From FCB group bacterium (lineage in GTDB: Bacteria > Fidelibacterota > Marinisomatia > SCGC-AAA003-L08 > JACNLC01): a stretch of DNA of 40,897 nt. This document shows, one piece after another, positions 27,175-36,427 of this stretch. Below the pieces are notes generated by a model that was given only the letters and a program-made list of their open reading frames with translations, did not search any database and was not told where the DNA came from. A program made the translations under genes and the position numbers. The stretch is taken from contig JAADGM010000038.1 in NCBI GenBank assembly GCA_013152375.1, positions 1 through 40,897 of the forward strand. The letters are read 5' to 3'. Numbering within the stretch: position 1 is the first letter of the stretch; the number at the start of each line of letters is the position of its first letter.

Positions 27175-27702
27175 TTATTCATTTGTGCCTGGGACAGAGG
27201 CCTTTCTAAGTTCTTCCAGCACAGCTTCTGTCATGTCATGAGAATCCAAAGCGTAAACAATTGCACCGGAATTTGCATCCAAAATGTAATCATATCCGCG
27301 TTCAGCACCAACTACTTTTATGGCGGCGTCAATTTTTGCAAGAATGGGTTTCAGCAGCTCGTTTTGTTTCTTATAGATTTCGCCGTTAGGGCCGAATTTT
27401 TCCATCTGATAATTCTGTACGCGCGTTTCGAGGTCGTTGATTTCATTCTGTTTTTCAACCCTTTTGGATTCGCTGTACAACAAGCGCTGTTTTTCAAAAT
27501 TTGCTTTCAGGCTGTCTAGTTTTTGAGTCAGTTGGTTAAATTGTACTTCAAGGGCACGCTGTTCTTTTTCAAGTTCAGCCTGAACCGGAGGTACTTCCGA
27601 ATACTGGCTCATGATTGCATTGGAGTCAATGTATCCAATCTTCATTTCTGCCAGCAAGACAACCGGCAAAGCAATACACAGTATGATTAAGATCCGTTTC
27701 AT
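27175..27702 (-). CDS. OmpH/Skp family periplasmic chaperone
   Basis: 175 aa; signal peptide, MKIGYIDSNAIMSQYSEV, coiled-coil, GYDYILDANSGAIVYALDSHDMTEAVLEEL. Confidence 0.92.
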   Translation of the reverse strand: MKRILIILCIALPVVLLAEMKIGYIDSNAIMSQYSEVPPVQAELEKEQRALEVQFNQLTQKLDSLKANFEKQRLLYSESKRVEKQNEINDLETRVQNYQMEKFGPNGEIYKKQNELLKPILAKIDAAIKVVGAERGYDYILDANSGAIVYALDSHDMTEAVLEELRKASVPGTNE

Positions 27703-27728
27703 AGTATTTACTTTTTCTCCTTATTTAG

Positions 27729-30152
27729 TTAAAAAGGCATTCCAAATAACAGATGATAGTTCCAACCCTGTGGTTTTTTATCCACATCGTAAATGGTATC
27801 ATCAAATCCATATCCCATATCAAATCCCAGCATACCAAGCATCGGCATATACATCCGAATTCCCATGCCGGCCGAGCGGTAGAGTTTGAAAGGATCTACC
27901 GAATTAAAATTCTCCCAGACGTTGCCCGCTTCCCCGAAAACCAGTCCGTAAACAGTGGGGCTTTCAGAAAAAGGAAATCTAAGTTCCAGCGAATATTTCA
28001 GCAGGACGTTACCGCCACGGGGACTGAAAGTACCGATGGGTCCAATCGTATTATCATCATAACCGCGCAGCATTTCACCATAGGGTATCCCGCTGCCGCC
28101 AAGTAAAAAACGTGCGCTGGGCGGTATAACGGACCGCTGACTTCCGGAAACGTGAATCTCCTTAATTACCCCTGCTTTCAGTTTCTGATGGAGTACGAAT
28201 TTACCAACAGTGGGATTAAACCAGTCAAAGGTAAATTCATGCTTATGATAATCTTCGTCGCCCCCGAGGATAGAACCGGAAAAAGTGGTTGTCCAGCTAA
28301 ACAGGGACCCATCAGTTGGAAATTCGGGGTGGTTTCTGCTGTCCCGGGTGACATTTTGTGTAATCGATCGCCCGGAGGTGATGAAATAAGGTCTTCCGTC
28401 AGAACCGACCTTAATCAGGCTTTCGATACCGGTTCCGAAATATTCTGTAAGGTCGGACTGGCTCGAGGCATAATAACTTGTGTTAGAGGCCCTCAGAACC
28501 CAGGAGCCCCGGAAATAGCGGTCCGGCCATTTAAATCGCCGCCCCACACGCAGGGATCCACCTGAGTTATTGATATCAAAGGGATAATAATTCCCCTGTC
28601 CCTGTCCGCGTTCAGAGTAATACAGAGAGACACCGAAAAGATTCGGCGTATCAAAAACCCAGGGGTTTGTAAATCCCAGGGATAAAGACTGGTAGCTGGC
28701 GACATTTGACGAGTTCGTATAGTAATAGTTCGATGAATTCTGGCTGCCGGACCCAATTCCTCTTTGATAATTAAACGAAAGGTTTTCTCCTCTGCCCCTG
28801 AAGTTCCGCAGCTCAATTCCACCGCCACCGGTAAAACCGTAAGTTTTATTATAGCTCAGAGAGAAATTTGCCCGGTCAGCACTTTTCTCTTTGACATCAA
28901 TCGTGATGTCAATCTGGTCCTCACTTACCGGCAGAACATTTGGCACAACCGTTTCAAAATAGTCCAGCATGATGATATCTCTGTAGCTGTCCAGCAGCTT
29001 CTTGCGGTTGAATATTTCTCCCGGCACAACCCTCAACTCGCGACGGATCACATTTTCGTGAGTTCGGTCATTGCCGGAGATGAGAATTTTTCTGATTTTG
29101 ACAATCTGGTTTTCGGTAATAAGGAAGTGAACATCAAGAGAATCTTCGCCAATGGGCGTGATCTCTGGGGTTAACTGGAAATAGAAATATCCCTCATCCA
29201 TATAGAGCGGATTAACCCGTTCAGATAAAGCCGTTTGAAATTGTTCTTCGTTGTACACGTCTCCTTTATAGATATCCAGGCGGGCAGACAATTCTTCGTC
29301 GGAGTGAATGATGTTGCCTTCCCAGGTGATATTGCGGAAATAATATTTGGGGCCTTCGTACAGGTCCAGATTAATGGCGAGACCCTTATGATCCTCGCGG
29401 GGAGCGACCTCATCCTTTAGAATTCTGAAGTCCCGGAACCCTTTCCGGCGGTAAAAACTTTTTAATTTACCTTTATCTTCATCGTATTTTGTTTCATCAA
29501 ACTTACCCCGCCAAGGCAGGTAGATATGCCAGGGTTTTGTACTTTTGAACTGACGTAAAAGTCTATAATCGGAAAATTCTTCATTGCCAGAAAAGTTAAT
29601 CTCCTTTATTTTCATTTTTTTGTGTTCTTTAATTGTGAAAACAAGAATACGGGAGAATTTTAAATCACCTTTAACAAGTTCGGTACTAATTTCAACATCA
29701 TGATAGTGACGGTCATGATATTCTTCCCGGATTTTTTTCTCCGCCAGAAAAACGTCATAATCCGAGATGATCTGGCCCGGAATGAGGCCAATGGCATCTT
29801 TAAGAGTGGTGTTTGACAGTTTTTTATTGCCGTTAAATTTAACTTCGGCAAGAATCGGCAATTCCTCTACGACGATCCGGAGACTGACACCTTCGTCGGT
29901 TTCTTCGTCAACGTAAACTTCCAGATTTCCAAAGCGGTTCAGTTTCCAAAGTGTTTTAAGACTCTTCTGAATATCTTCCATATCAATCTCTCGGCCGACG
30001 TAAAGTCTGGAGCTGCGGATGATATCTTCAGCAGATAGTCTCTCATTCCCCTCAACTTTTACAGCTGTGATCTTAACTTTTTGCACCTGCCCAAGACCGG
30101 TTGTGACCAGAATGAGAAAGAGCCAGGCTATATTGAGATACTTAGTCAACAA
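27729..30152 (-). CDS. bamA: Outer membrane protein assembly factor BamA (POTRA repeats + Omp85 barrel)
   Basis: 807 aa; multiple POTRA domains, barrel with FLLGGSGIPYGEMLRGYDD, terminal ...LLFGMPF ending in Phe. Confidence 0.96.
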   Translation of the reverse strand: MLTKYLNIAWLFLILVTTGLGQVQKVKITAVKVEGNERLSAEDIIRSSRLYVGREIDMEDIQKSLKTLWKLNRFGNLEVYVDEETDEGVSLRIVVEELPILAEVKFNGNKKLSNTTLKDAIGLIPGQIISDYDVFLAEKKIREEYHDRHYHDVEISTELVKGDLKFSRILVFTIKEHKKMKIKEINFSGNEEFSDYRLLRQFKSTKPWHIYLPWRGKFDETKYDEDKGKLKSFYRRKGFRDFRILKDEVAPREDHKGLAINLDLYEGPKYYFRNITWEGNIIHSDEELSARLDIYKGDVYNEEQFQTALSERVNPLYMDEGYFYFQLTPEITPIGEDSLDVHFLITENQIVKIRKILISGNDRTHENVIRRELRVVPGEIFNRKKLLDSYRDIIMLDYFETVVPNVLPVSEDQIDITIDVKEKSADRANFSLSYNKTYGFTGGGGIELRNFRGRGENLSFNYQRGIGSGSQNSSNYYYTNSSNVASYQSLSLGFTNPWVFDTPNLFGVSLYYSERGQGQGNYYPFDINNSGGSLRVGRRFKWPDRYFRGSWVLRASNTSYYASSQSDLTEYFGTGIESLIKVGSDGRPYFITSGRSITQNVTRDSRNHPEFPTDGSLFSWTTTFSGSILGGDEDYHKHEFTFDWFNPTVGKFVLHQKLKAGVIKEIHVSGSQRSVIPPSARFLLGGSGIPYGEMLRGYDDNTIGPIGTFSPRGGNVLLKYSLELRFPFSESPTVYGLVFGEAGNVWENFNSVDPFKLYRSAGMGIRMYMPMLGMLGFDMGYGFDDTIYDVDKKPQGWNYHLLFGMPF

Positions 30153-30828
30153 CCTGTTCGCTTATTTTACCGAATCTTCTCTCGCGGCATTGGAAATCTT
30201 CAATAGCTTTAACGAGATCCCTTTTTGAAAAGGAAGGCCAGTATGTTTCTGTGAAATATAGCTCTGTGTAGGCCAACTGCCATAATAGAAAGTTGCTGAC
30301 GCGGAACTCTCCTCCTGTTCTGATCAACAAGTCAGGATCCGGTAGGTCGCTTGTATAGAGATGTGATGCGATTAGATTCTTATCGATTTGGTTCAGCCGC
30401 AGACTGCCGGATTTATATGCTTCGGCAATTTGCTTAACCGCTTTAGAAATTTCCTGACGGCTTCCATAATTAAATGCAAGATTCAGAACGAGTCCGGTAT
30501 TGTTTGCGGTATATTCCATTCCCCCTTTAAGTTCAGTCAGTACCGAATCCGGTAATTGTTCAAAATCTCCAATGGCCATGAACCGGACATTATTTTTATT
30601 CAGGTTTTCGATTTCTTCGTGCAGAGAGCGGATGAAAAGATTCATCAGGGCGTTGACTTCCCGCTTTGGGCGTTTCCAGTTTTCTGCTGAAAAGGTGTAC
30701 ATCGTGAGAAATTTTACTCCAAGTTCTCCGCTGGCCCGGGTAACTCTCCTGACAGCCCGCACACCTTCCTGATGTCCCGCGATACGAGGCAGCCCCCGGG
30801 ATTTTGCCCACCGCCCATTACCATCCAT
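30142..30828 (-). CDS. uppS: Isoprenyl (undecaprenyl) diphosphate synthase; N-terminus likely extends upstream of the annotated ATG
   Basis: MDGNGRWAKSRGLPRIAGHQEGVRAVRRV, FNYGSRQEI, PDPDLLIRTGGEFRVSNFLLWQLAYTELYFTETYWPSF. In-frame upstream codons give IPKHIAII immediately before MDGNGRW. Confidence 0.95.
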   Translation of the reverse strand: MDGNGRWAKSRGLPRIAGHQEGVRAVRRVTRASGELGVKFLTMYTFSAENWKRPKREVNALMNLFIRSLHEEIENLNKNNVRFMAIGDFEQLPDSVLTELKGGMEYTANNTGLVLNLAFNYGSRQEISKAVKQIAEAYKSGSLRLNQIDKNLIASHLYTSDLPDPDLLIRTGGEFRVSNFLLWQLAYTELYFTETYWPSFSKRDLVKAIEDFQCRERRFGKISEQVVD

Positions 30829-31104
30829 GATAATTGCAATGTGTTTTGGAATACTGTTAGTATCTAATTTAATATTTTGAATAGCTCTAAATGACGAATA
30901 TGTTAATTATTTAGCCCGGTAAATTACCCATAAATAACCTAAATTATTCATTCTAATGTTGCCGGGAACTTTCACCTCAGAAAGGGTGCCTTCTGCGCTG
31001 GAATGCCATTTGGTCTTTTCAATGGATAGGTTCGATAAGGTTATACGTAACTGCGTTGTGAAACATCCCACAGCATACGTTCCCTAACGGCCTGTGTTCC
31101 CGAA

Positions 31105-32163
31105 TTATCCTTCCACCAGCTGCAGGATCTGATCTTTTATTTTGGAGTAAATAGCCGAAATAGGTGACTCCGGGTACTGCAAAACATAAGGGTGACCAGT
31201 ATCCGTTGAGAGGGCAATTTCGGGGGTCAGATAAATCTTCCCCAAAAGCGGAACATCCAGACGCTGACTTTCATCCTGGCCGCCTCTGCCGGGAAAAATT
31301 TCCGTTATTTCATTGCATTTCGGGCACAAAAAATGGGTCATATTCTCGACGATTCCCAAGACGGGAACATTAACCTTTCTGAACATATCGGCGCCCTTTT
31401 TCACATCCAAAACAGCCAGTTTCTGCGGTGTCGTGACGATGACGGCTCCGGAGAGGGAAAATTTCTGTACCAGCGTCAGCTGCACATCTCCGGTTCCCGG
31501 AGGAAGATCCAGAATGAGGTAATCCAGATCCTCCCAGAGGACATCCTCAAAGAATTGTTCCGTCATCCGTGCTACCAGGGGACCTCTCCAGATAGTCGGA
31601 GCAGAATTCCCACTGATGAAACCGAAAGACATCAATTGCATACCGTATTTTTTTAGGGGAATGATCTTTTTCTCACTGGTGACTTTTGGGGTTTCCCCTA
31701 TTCCCACAACCATTGGCAAACTGGGGCCGTAAATGTCCAGGTCCAGGATTCCGACTTTTCGACCGAGGCTCAAGCTGGCGGCAAGATTAACGGCAACAGT
31801 CGATTTTCCCACACCTCCTTTACCACTTGCGACGGCGATGACATGTTTCACTCCCGGTAATTTCCTGGGTGTCGCTGAGGAAGGATCATTTTGGTTTGGA
31901 GCGGGCGTGTTCCCGGCGGACCGGGGTGCATCGAAAGACAGTCTGACGGACTTAAAATCACCTTTAGATTTGAGGGTTTCCTGAATCTTCCTGACCAATT
32001 CCTTTATGACATGTTCTTTTTCGCTGCCGATGGCCAGTGTGATCTCTACTTCGTCTTCCTGCACGGACAGGGCTTTGATCATCCCGAAGGACACAATATC
32101 CCGGGAAAAGCCCGGATATTTTATCGTTTTGAGGATTTCCAGTATGGATTCTTCTCGCGTCAT
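31105..32163 (-). CDS. mrp: Mrp/NBP35-family iron-sulfur cluster carrier ATPase with N-terminal DUF59-like domain
   Basis: VASGKGGVGKSTVAVNLA, LDLDIYGPSLPMVVG, LDLPPGTGDVQLTL, CPKCNEITEIFPGRGG. ATG at 32163 (MTREES...) has upstream AGGAT; ORF-track start is 32178. Confidence 0.95.
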   Translation of the reverse strand: MTREESILEILKTIKYPGFSRDIVSFGMIKALSVQEDEVEITLAIGSEKEHVIKELVRKIQETLKSKGDFKSVRLSFDAPRSAGNTPAPNQNDPSSATPRKLPGVKHVIAVASGKGGVGKSTVAVNLAASLSLGRKVGILDLDIYGPSLPMVVGIGETPKVTSEKKIIPLKKYGMQLMSFGFISGNSAPTIWRGPLVARMTEQFFEDVLWEDLDYLILDLPPGTGDVQLTLVQKFSLSGAVIVTTPQKLAVLDVKKGADMFRKVNVPVLGIVENMTHFLCPKCNEITEIFPGRGGQDESQRLDVPLLGKIYLTPEIALSTDTGHPYVLQYPESPISAIYSKIKDQILQLVEG

Positions 32164-32194
32164 AACATCCTTAATCAATTGCTTAATTACAATG

Positions 32195-32230
32195 CAAACG
32201 GCTACCCGACAGAGGCCGGACAGCCGTTTG
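32195..32230 (-). terminator. Intercistronic hairpin between ferredoxin and mrp
   Basis: Perfect 9-bp inverted repeat CAAACGGCT (32195-32203) / AGCCGTTTG (32222-32230); no strong T-tract, so terminator versus processing hairpin is unresolved. Confidence 0.4.
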
Positions 32231-32265
32231 TAGATTGAATTTGATCTTACGTATCGACGGGGTTA

Positions 32266-32547
32266 TCAGCCGTCGTAGTCAACTCCGAAATGCTCGTAGT
32301 TTTTCTTAATCCAGTGTTTCCATTCATCTGGAACGGCATCTTCTTCAAAAATGGCCTCTACAGGACATTCAGGCTCGCAGGCTCCGCAGTCAATGCATTC
32401 TTCCGGATTAATATAAAGCGTATGACCCGTGGGATCATCACCTTTTTCCCAGCTGTCATCATCAGGGTGAATACAATCAACAGGGCATACTTCAACACAG
32501 GCCGTATCGCAAGTACCAAAACAAGGTTCACAAATAATGTAAGCCAT
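32266..32547 (-). CDS. 7Fe/8Fe-type ferredoxin
   Basis: 93 aa; CEPCFGTCDTACVEVCPVDCIH and CIDCGACEPECPVEAIF iron-sulfur motifs. Confidence 0.93.
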   Translation of the reverse strand: MAYIICEPCFGTCDTACVEVCPVDCIHPDDDSWEKGDDPTGHTLYINPEECIDCGACEPECPVEAIFEEDAVPDEWKHWIKKNYEHFGVDYDG

Positions 32548-32806
32548 TTACATCTCCTTATGATCGAAAATTAAATTTTCATTTTAGTATTAAAAATCGG
32601 TCTAAAAACCGACCGGAAAAGTTACGGTAACTCATAAGGACCCCCAAATAAAAAACCGGCTGATATAATAATTTAATCCTACTTATCATTCGCTTTGCCG
32701 GACGGGATGGTTTGGTTTAATCCCCGGGCTTTATGCTTATCTTATAATAGATTAGTTAACCTGTTTTGGAAATATAGTGCTAAAGTCAGAGTTCTTTGAT
32801 GCAAGT

Positions 32807-33604
32807 TCAGTATTCCAAACTTATTATATATCCCTGGTGTTTACGCAGATTCAGAACCCGGTTGTCATCGAAATAAAGATACTGACCTCGAATACCGGAT
32901 AGTAACCCAGCTATTTCTGAGCATTTATCAAATCCCGTACTTTTAATTTTGGTTGGATACTCACTCACCGGATATAGGATTTCCGTGACATCCGAGTCCC
33001 TGGTGATGAAGTTTCGGAATTTTGGCGGAAGTTTAGCAGCAAGTTCCCGCTTTTTAAAAGTCAGGTCGATGTCTGAAGCGCAAACATTTTTCAACATACG
33101 CTGCCAGAATGTTTTATCCGGGGTGTGTTTCTTCAGCGCGACTTCGATCTGACCGGCTGTAGTGCGGTTGTGGGTCTTTGCTATCGTTATGGTTTTCCAG
33201 GCGCCCTGGTCAATCCAGCGGGTGGGGATTTGAGAACTGCGTGTGACACCCACTTTCACATGACTTGTCAAGGCCAGGTAAACAATGTGCTCCTGCAGAC
33301 AGTGAAGTTCAGACCAGGCCATATCCCTTGATTCACCGAGGTGTGCCCTGCACAGTTCGGGCCGGAGAATACACTCAGAAGCTTCAGGGGCATTTAAAAA
33401 ACAGGGGTAACACAGTCCCTGAAAGAAGGAGCGGTTGGTTTTTCTCCCGCAGACGATGCAGCGAATTTCACCGGCCCATTCCAGCACAATATAATGACCG
33501 ATGAGATTATTCATATTGATGAGAGAATCATCCAGGGACAGGTGATATTCTACAGGACGCTTGAGTTGCGACTCCATTTTGAGCAATAGACCGGAGTGTT
33601 TCAT
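32807..33604 (-). CDS. DUF2797-like protein
   Basis: 265 aa; CIVCGRKTNRSFFQGLCYPCF zinc-binding-like motif, EHIVYLALTSHVKVGVTRSSQIPTRWIDQGA. Confidence 0.8.
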   Translation of the reverse strand: MKHSGLLLKMESQLKRPVEYHLSLDDSLINMNNLIGHYIVLEWAGEIRCIVCGRKTNRSFFQGLCYPCFLNAPEASECILRPELCRAHLGESRDMAWSELHCLQEHIVYLALTSHVKVGVTRSSQIPTRWIDQGAWKTITIAKTHNRTTAGQIEVALKKHTPDKTFWQRMLKNVCASDIDLTFKKRELAAKLPPKFRNFITRDSDVTEILYPVSEYPTKIKSTGFDKCSEIAGLLSGIRGQYLYFDDNRVLNLRKHQGYIISLEY

Positions 33605-33931
33605 AGTTTAAATTACAGGGATATGACCCCGTCTCACAAGAGCCTCTGAACTTTTCAGGTCACAGGCCAGACAGTTCGTCTGAATATGTCTAATCCCACT
33701 ATTTCCGGCAACTGCCGGACTACGTCTGACCAGAGGATTTGGTTAATTCCCCGGAGCTCGCCCTGAATCCTGGGTCCAGAGCTTTCCCCGGGGCTAAAGA
33801 CAATTTATCGGCAAAATGAATCTGAAATAAATATGGCGGGAGGTTCTCATTAGCAATAACATTTTCCCGCAATCTGTTAAGAATTTACTTTTGTTCTTAG
33901 TGAACGCCGGGGCATAAATTCGCCTCTTGTA

Positions 33932-36427
33932 ATGAGCAATAATATGAAAAATTTAATCATCGTAGAGTCTCCATCGAAAACCAAAACGTTGAAAAAATTC
34001 CTTGGGGATGCTTTCGACATCAAAGCCTCAGTGGGCCATATACGGGATCTTCCTCAGAAGGACCTGGGAATCGATACGGAGCACGGTTTTAAACCGACTT
34101 ATGTCGTCTCACCGGATAAAAAAAAGGTCATTAGGGATATCAGGGCCAGTCTGAAAGAGGTGGATATGCTGTATCTGGCAACCGACCCGGACAGGGAAGG
34201 AGAAGCCATATCCTGGCATTTACTTGAAGTCCTGAAGCCTCAGATCCCCGTCAAACGACTTGTGTTTAATGAAATTACCAAAGCGGCAATTCTTGAAGCT
34301 TTCGAACATACGAGAGATATCGACACCAATCTCGTGGCGGCTCAGGAAACCCGCAGGATCATGGACCGTCTTTTCGGGTTTCCGGTTTCCAAGGTGCTCT
34401 GGTATAATGTTAAAGGAGGATTGTCCGCCGGCCGCGTACAAAGTCCGGCCATTAAACTCATTGTTGATCGGGAGAAACTGCGCTCCCAATTTAAAGCCAG
34501 CGAGTATTGGGGAATCGAAGGAGAATTTCTTGCCGGGGATGAGCCTTTTAAGGCAGAGCTTGTTGAACTTGAGCAGAAACGTGTCGCCTCCGGTAAGGAT
34601 TTTAACAAAAATACGGGAGCTCTTTCGGCGTCCGATACAATTGTTATCGATGAGCAACTTGCGAAACGAACCGCAGAAAAATTTTTAGAGCGAAAATGGG
34701 CCGTTTCCAATATTGAAGAAAAGCCCATCACTTCAAATCCTTACCCTCCGTTCATCACTTCGACTCTCCAGCAGGAAGGTGTGCGGAAACTCCATATTAG
34801 TTCCCGGCAGGTAATGCGGTCGGCGCAGCATCTTTATGAAAACGGATATATTACTTACATCCGTACAGATTCGGTGCATCTGTCAAATGAGGCAGTTCAG
34901 GCGGCGCGGAAGGCCATTGCTGATCTGTATGGCGAGCAATATCTGTCGGACAAACCCAGAATTTATAAGAGCAAAGTAAAAAACGCCCAGGAAGCACATG
35001 AGGCCATCAGGCCCGCCGGGAGTAAATTCCGTTCACCGGAGGAGCTGAAGACAGAACTTACGGGCAAGGACTGGCAGCTGTATGATCTCATCTGGAAACG
35101 CTCAATCGCCTGTCAGATGGCCTCGGCAAAATTACTGCAGACCACAGTGAAAATCTCAGGCGGGGATGCGGTTTTCAGGGTGAGGGGAAGAGTTATTCAA
35201 TTTCAGGGCTACTTTAAGGCCTATGTCAAGAGCAGGGAAAAAGAGGCAAAACTCGAGGATCGTGAAAAATTACTTCCTACATTGAAGGAAGGGCAGGAAC
35301 TTGACTGTGGGCAGATGACACCGGTGCAACATTTCACAAAACCGACAGCTCGTTACACAGAGGCTTCATTGATCAAAGAGATGGAGTCTCTGGGAATCGG
35401 CCGTCCATCAACCTATGCCTCAATCATGGATACTATTCAGACCAGGGGCTATGTTAAAAAAGTAAACGGAGCGCTGGTCCCGACCTTTACTGCCTATGCA
35501 GTTGTACAGTTTTTGGAGCGTCATTTCAGAGATCTTGTGGATCTTCAGTTTACAGCAAATCTGGAGGAATCTCTGGATGGGATCTCCCGGGCGGAGCTGG
35601 ATGCCGGATCTTTTCTGGACCATTTTTATTTTGGTGAAGGGGAACATCCCGGTCTGAAAAATTTGACCGATCAGGAATTTGATAAACAGCAATCCCGGTT
35701 GATCATGACCGTAGAAGATGCCCAGGGTAATCCGGTCCAGCTGCGCATCGGGCGCTACGGAATTTATTTGCAAAACGGTGAGACCAATGCCACACTTCCT
35801 GAGGATTTTATACCGAGTGAACTTAAACCGGAGAAAATCACCGAACTGTTACAGAAAAAAAATATGGAACCGAAACAGTTTCCTCCCTTGCCGGGCAGTG
35901 ATGAGCCCATCCTGTTAAAAACGGGTCGATTCGGTCCGTACCTTCAGTGTGGTAAGAAAATGAAATCTCTGCTGCCAGGGATGACCGTAGAAGAGGTGAC
36001 GGGAACTATTGCTCAGAAAATCATTGCCCTGCCACGAAATCTGGGAGACTATAAGGGCGACCCTGTCATGGCGGATATTGGCAGGTATGGACCTTATATC
36101 AAATGTGGAAAAGTGAATCGCAAGGTGGAGCCTCCTCTAAATCTGCTGGAACTGACTCTGCAGGAGGCTGTTGGCCTGCTGGAAAGTTCTCCCGCAAAAA
36201 GGTCCTCCACAGTAATTCGGGAACTGGGTGAAGATAAAACAAACGGCAAGCCCATAGTTTTAAAAAAGGGTCGCTATGGGCCGTATGTCACAGACGGGGA
36301 GGTTAATGCCACGCTGCCGAGGAATTTAACCCCCGAAGAATTAACCCTTGGGGAAGCTCAACAACTTATCATCGACAAACGGGCCAAAGGCCCCGTCAAA
36401 CGAAAGACCTATAAAAGGAAAAAATAA
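33932..36427 (+). CDS. topA: DNA topoisomerase I with C-terminal Toprim-Crpt-type repeats
   Basis: 831 aa; IVESPSKTKTLKKFLG, YLATDPDREGEAISWHL, SAGRVQSPA, GYITYIRTDSVHLS, C-terminal repeated GRYGPY/GRFGPYLQCGKKMKSLLPG units. Confidence 0.97.
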   Translation: MSNNMKNLIIVESPSKTKTLKKFLGDAFDIKASVGHIRDLPQKDLGIDTEHGFKPTYVVSPDKKKVIRDIRASLKEVDMLYLATDPDREGEAISWHLLEVLKPQIPVKRLVFNEITKAAILEAFEHTRDIDTNLVAAQETRRIMDRLFGFPVSKVLWYNVKGGLSAGRVQSPAIKLIVDREKLRSQFKASEYWGIEGEFLAGDEPFKAELVELEQKRVASGKDFNKNTGALSASDTIVIDEQLAKRTAEKFLERKWAVSNIEEKPITSNPYPPFITSTLQQEGVRKLHISSRQVMRSAQHLYENGYITYIRTDSVHLSNEAVQAARKAIADLYGEQYLSDKPRIYKSKVKNAQEAHEAIRPAGSKFRSPEELKTELTGKDWQLYDLIWKRSIACQMASAKLLQTTVKISGGDAVFRVRGRVIQFQGYFKAYVKSREKEAKLEDREKLLPTLKEGQELDCGQMTPVQHFTKPTARYTEASLIKEMESLGIGRPSTYASIMDTIQTRGYVKKVNGALVPTFTAYAVVQFLERHFRDLVDLQFTANLEESLDGISRAELDAGSFLDHFYFGEGEHPGLKNLTDQEFDKQQSRLIMTVEDAQGNPVQLRIGRYGIYLQNGETNATLPEDFIPSELKPEKITELLQKKNMEPKQFPPLPGSDEPILLKTGRFGPYLQCGKKMKSLLPGMTVEEVTGTIAQKIIALPRNLGDYKGDPVMADIGRYGPYIKCGKVNRKVEPPLNLLELTLQEAVGLLESSPAKRSSTVIRELGEDKTNGKPIVLKKGRYGPYVTDGEVNATLPRNLTPEELTLGEAQQLIIDKRAKGPVKRKTYKRKK

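Noticed and set aside
31020-31075. GGTTCGATAAGG-containing stretch considered as a tRNA T-arm
   Set aside because: No acceptor, D- or anticodon-stem pairing could be found around it on either strand.
32606-32625. CGGTC-TAAAAACC-GACCG-like small hairpin upstream of the ferredoxin gene
   Set aside because: Five-bp stem in an AT-rich intergenic region; no support for function.
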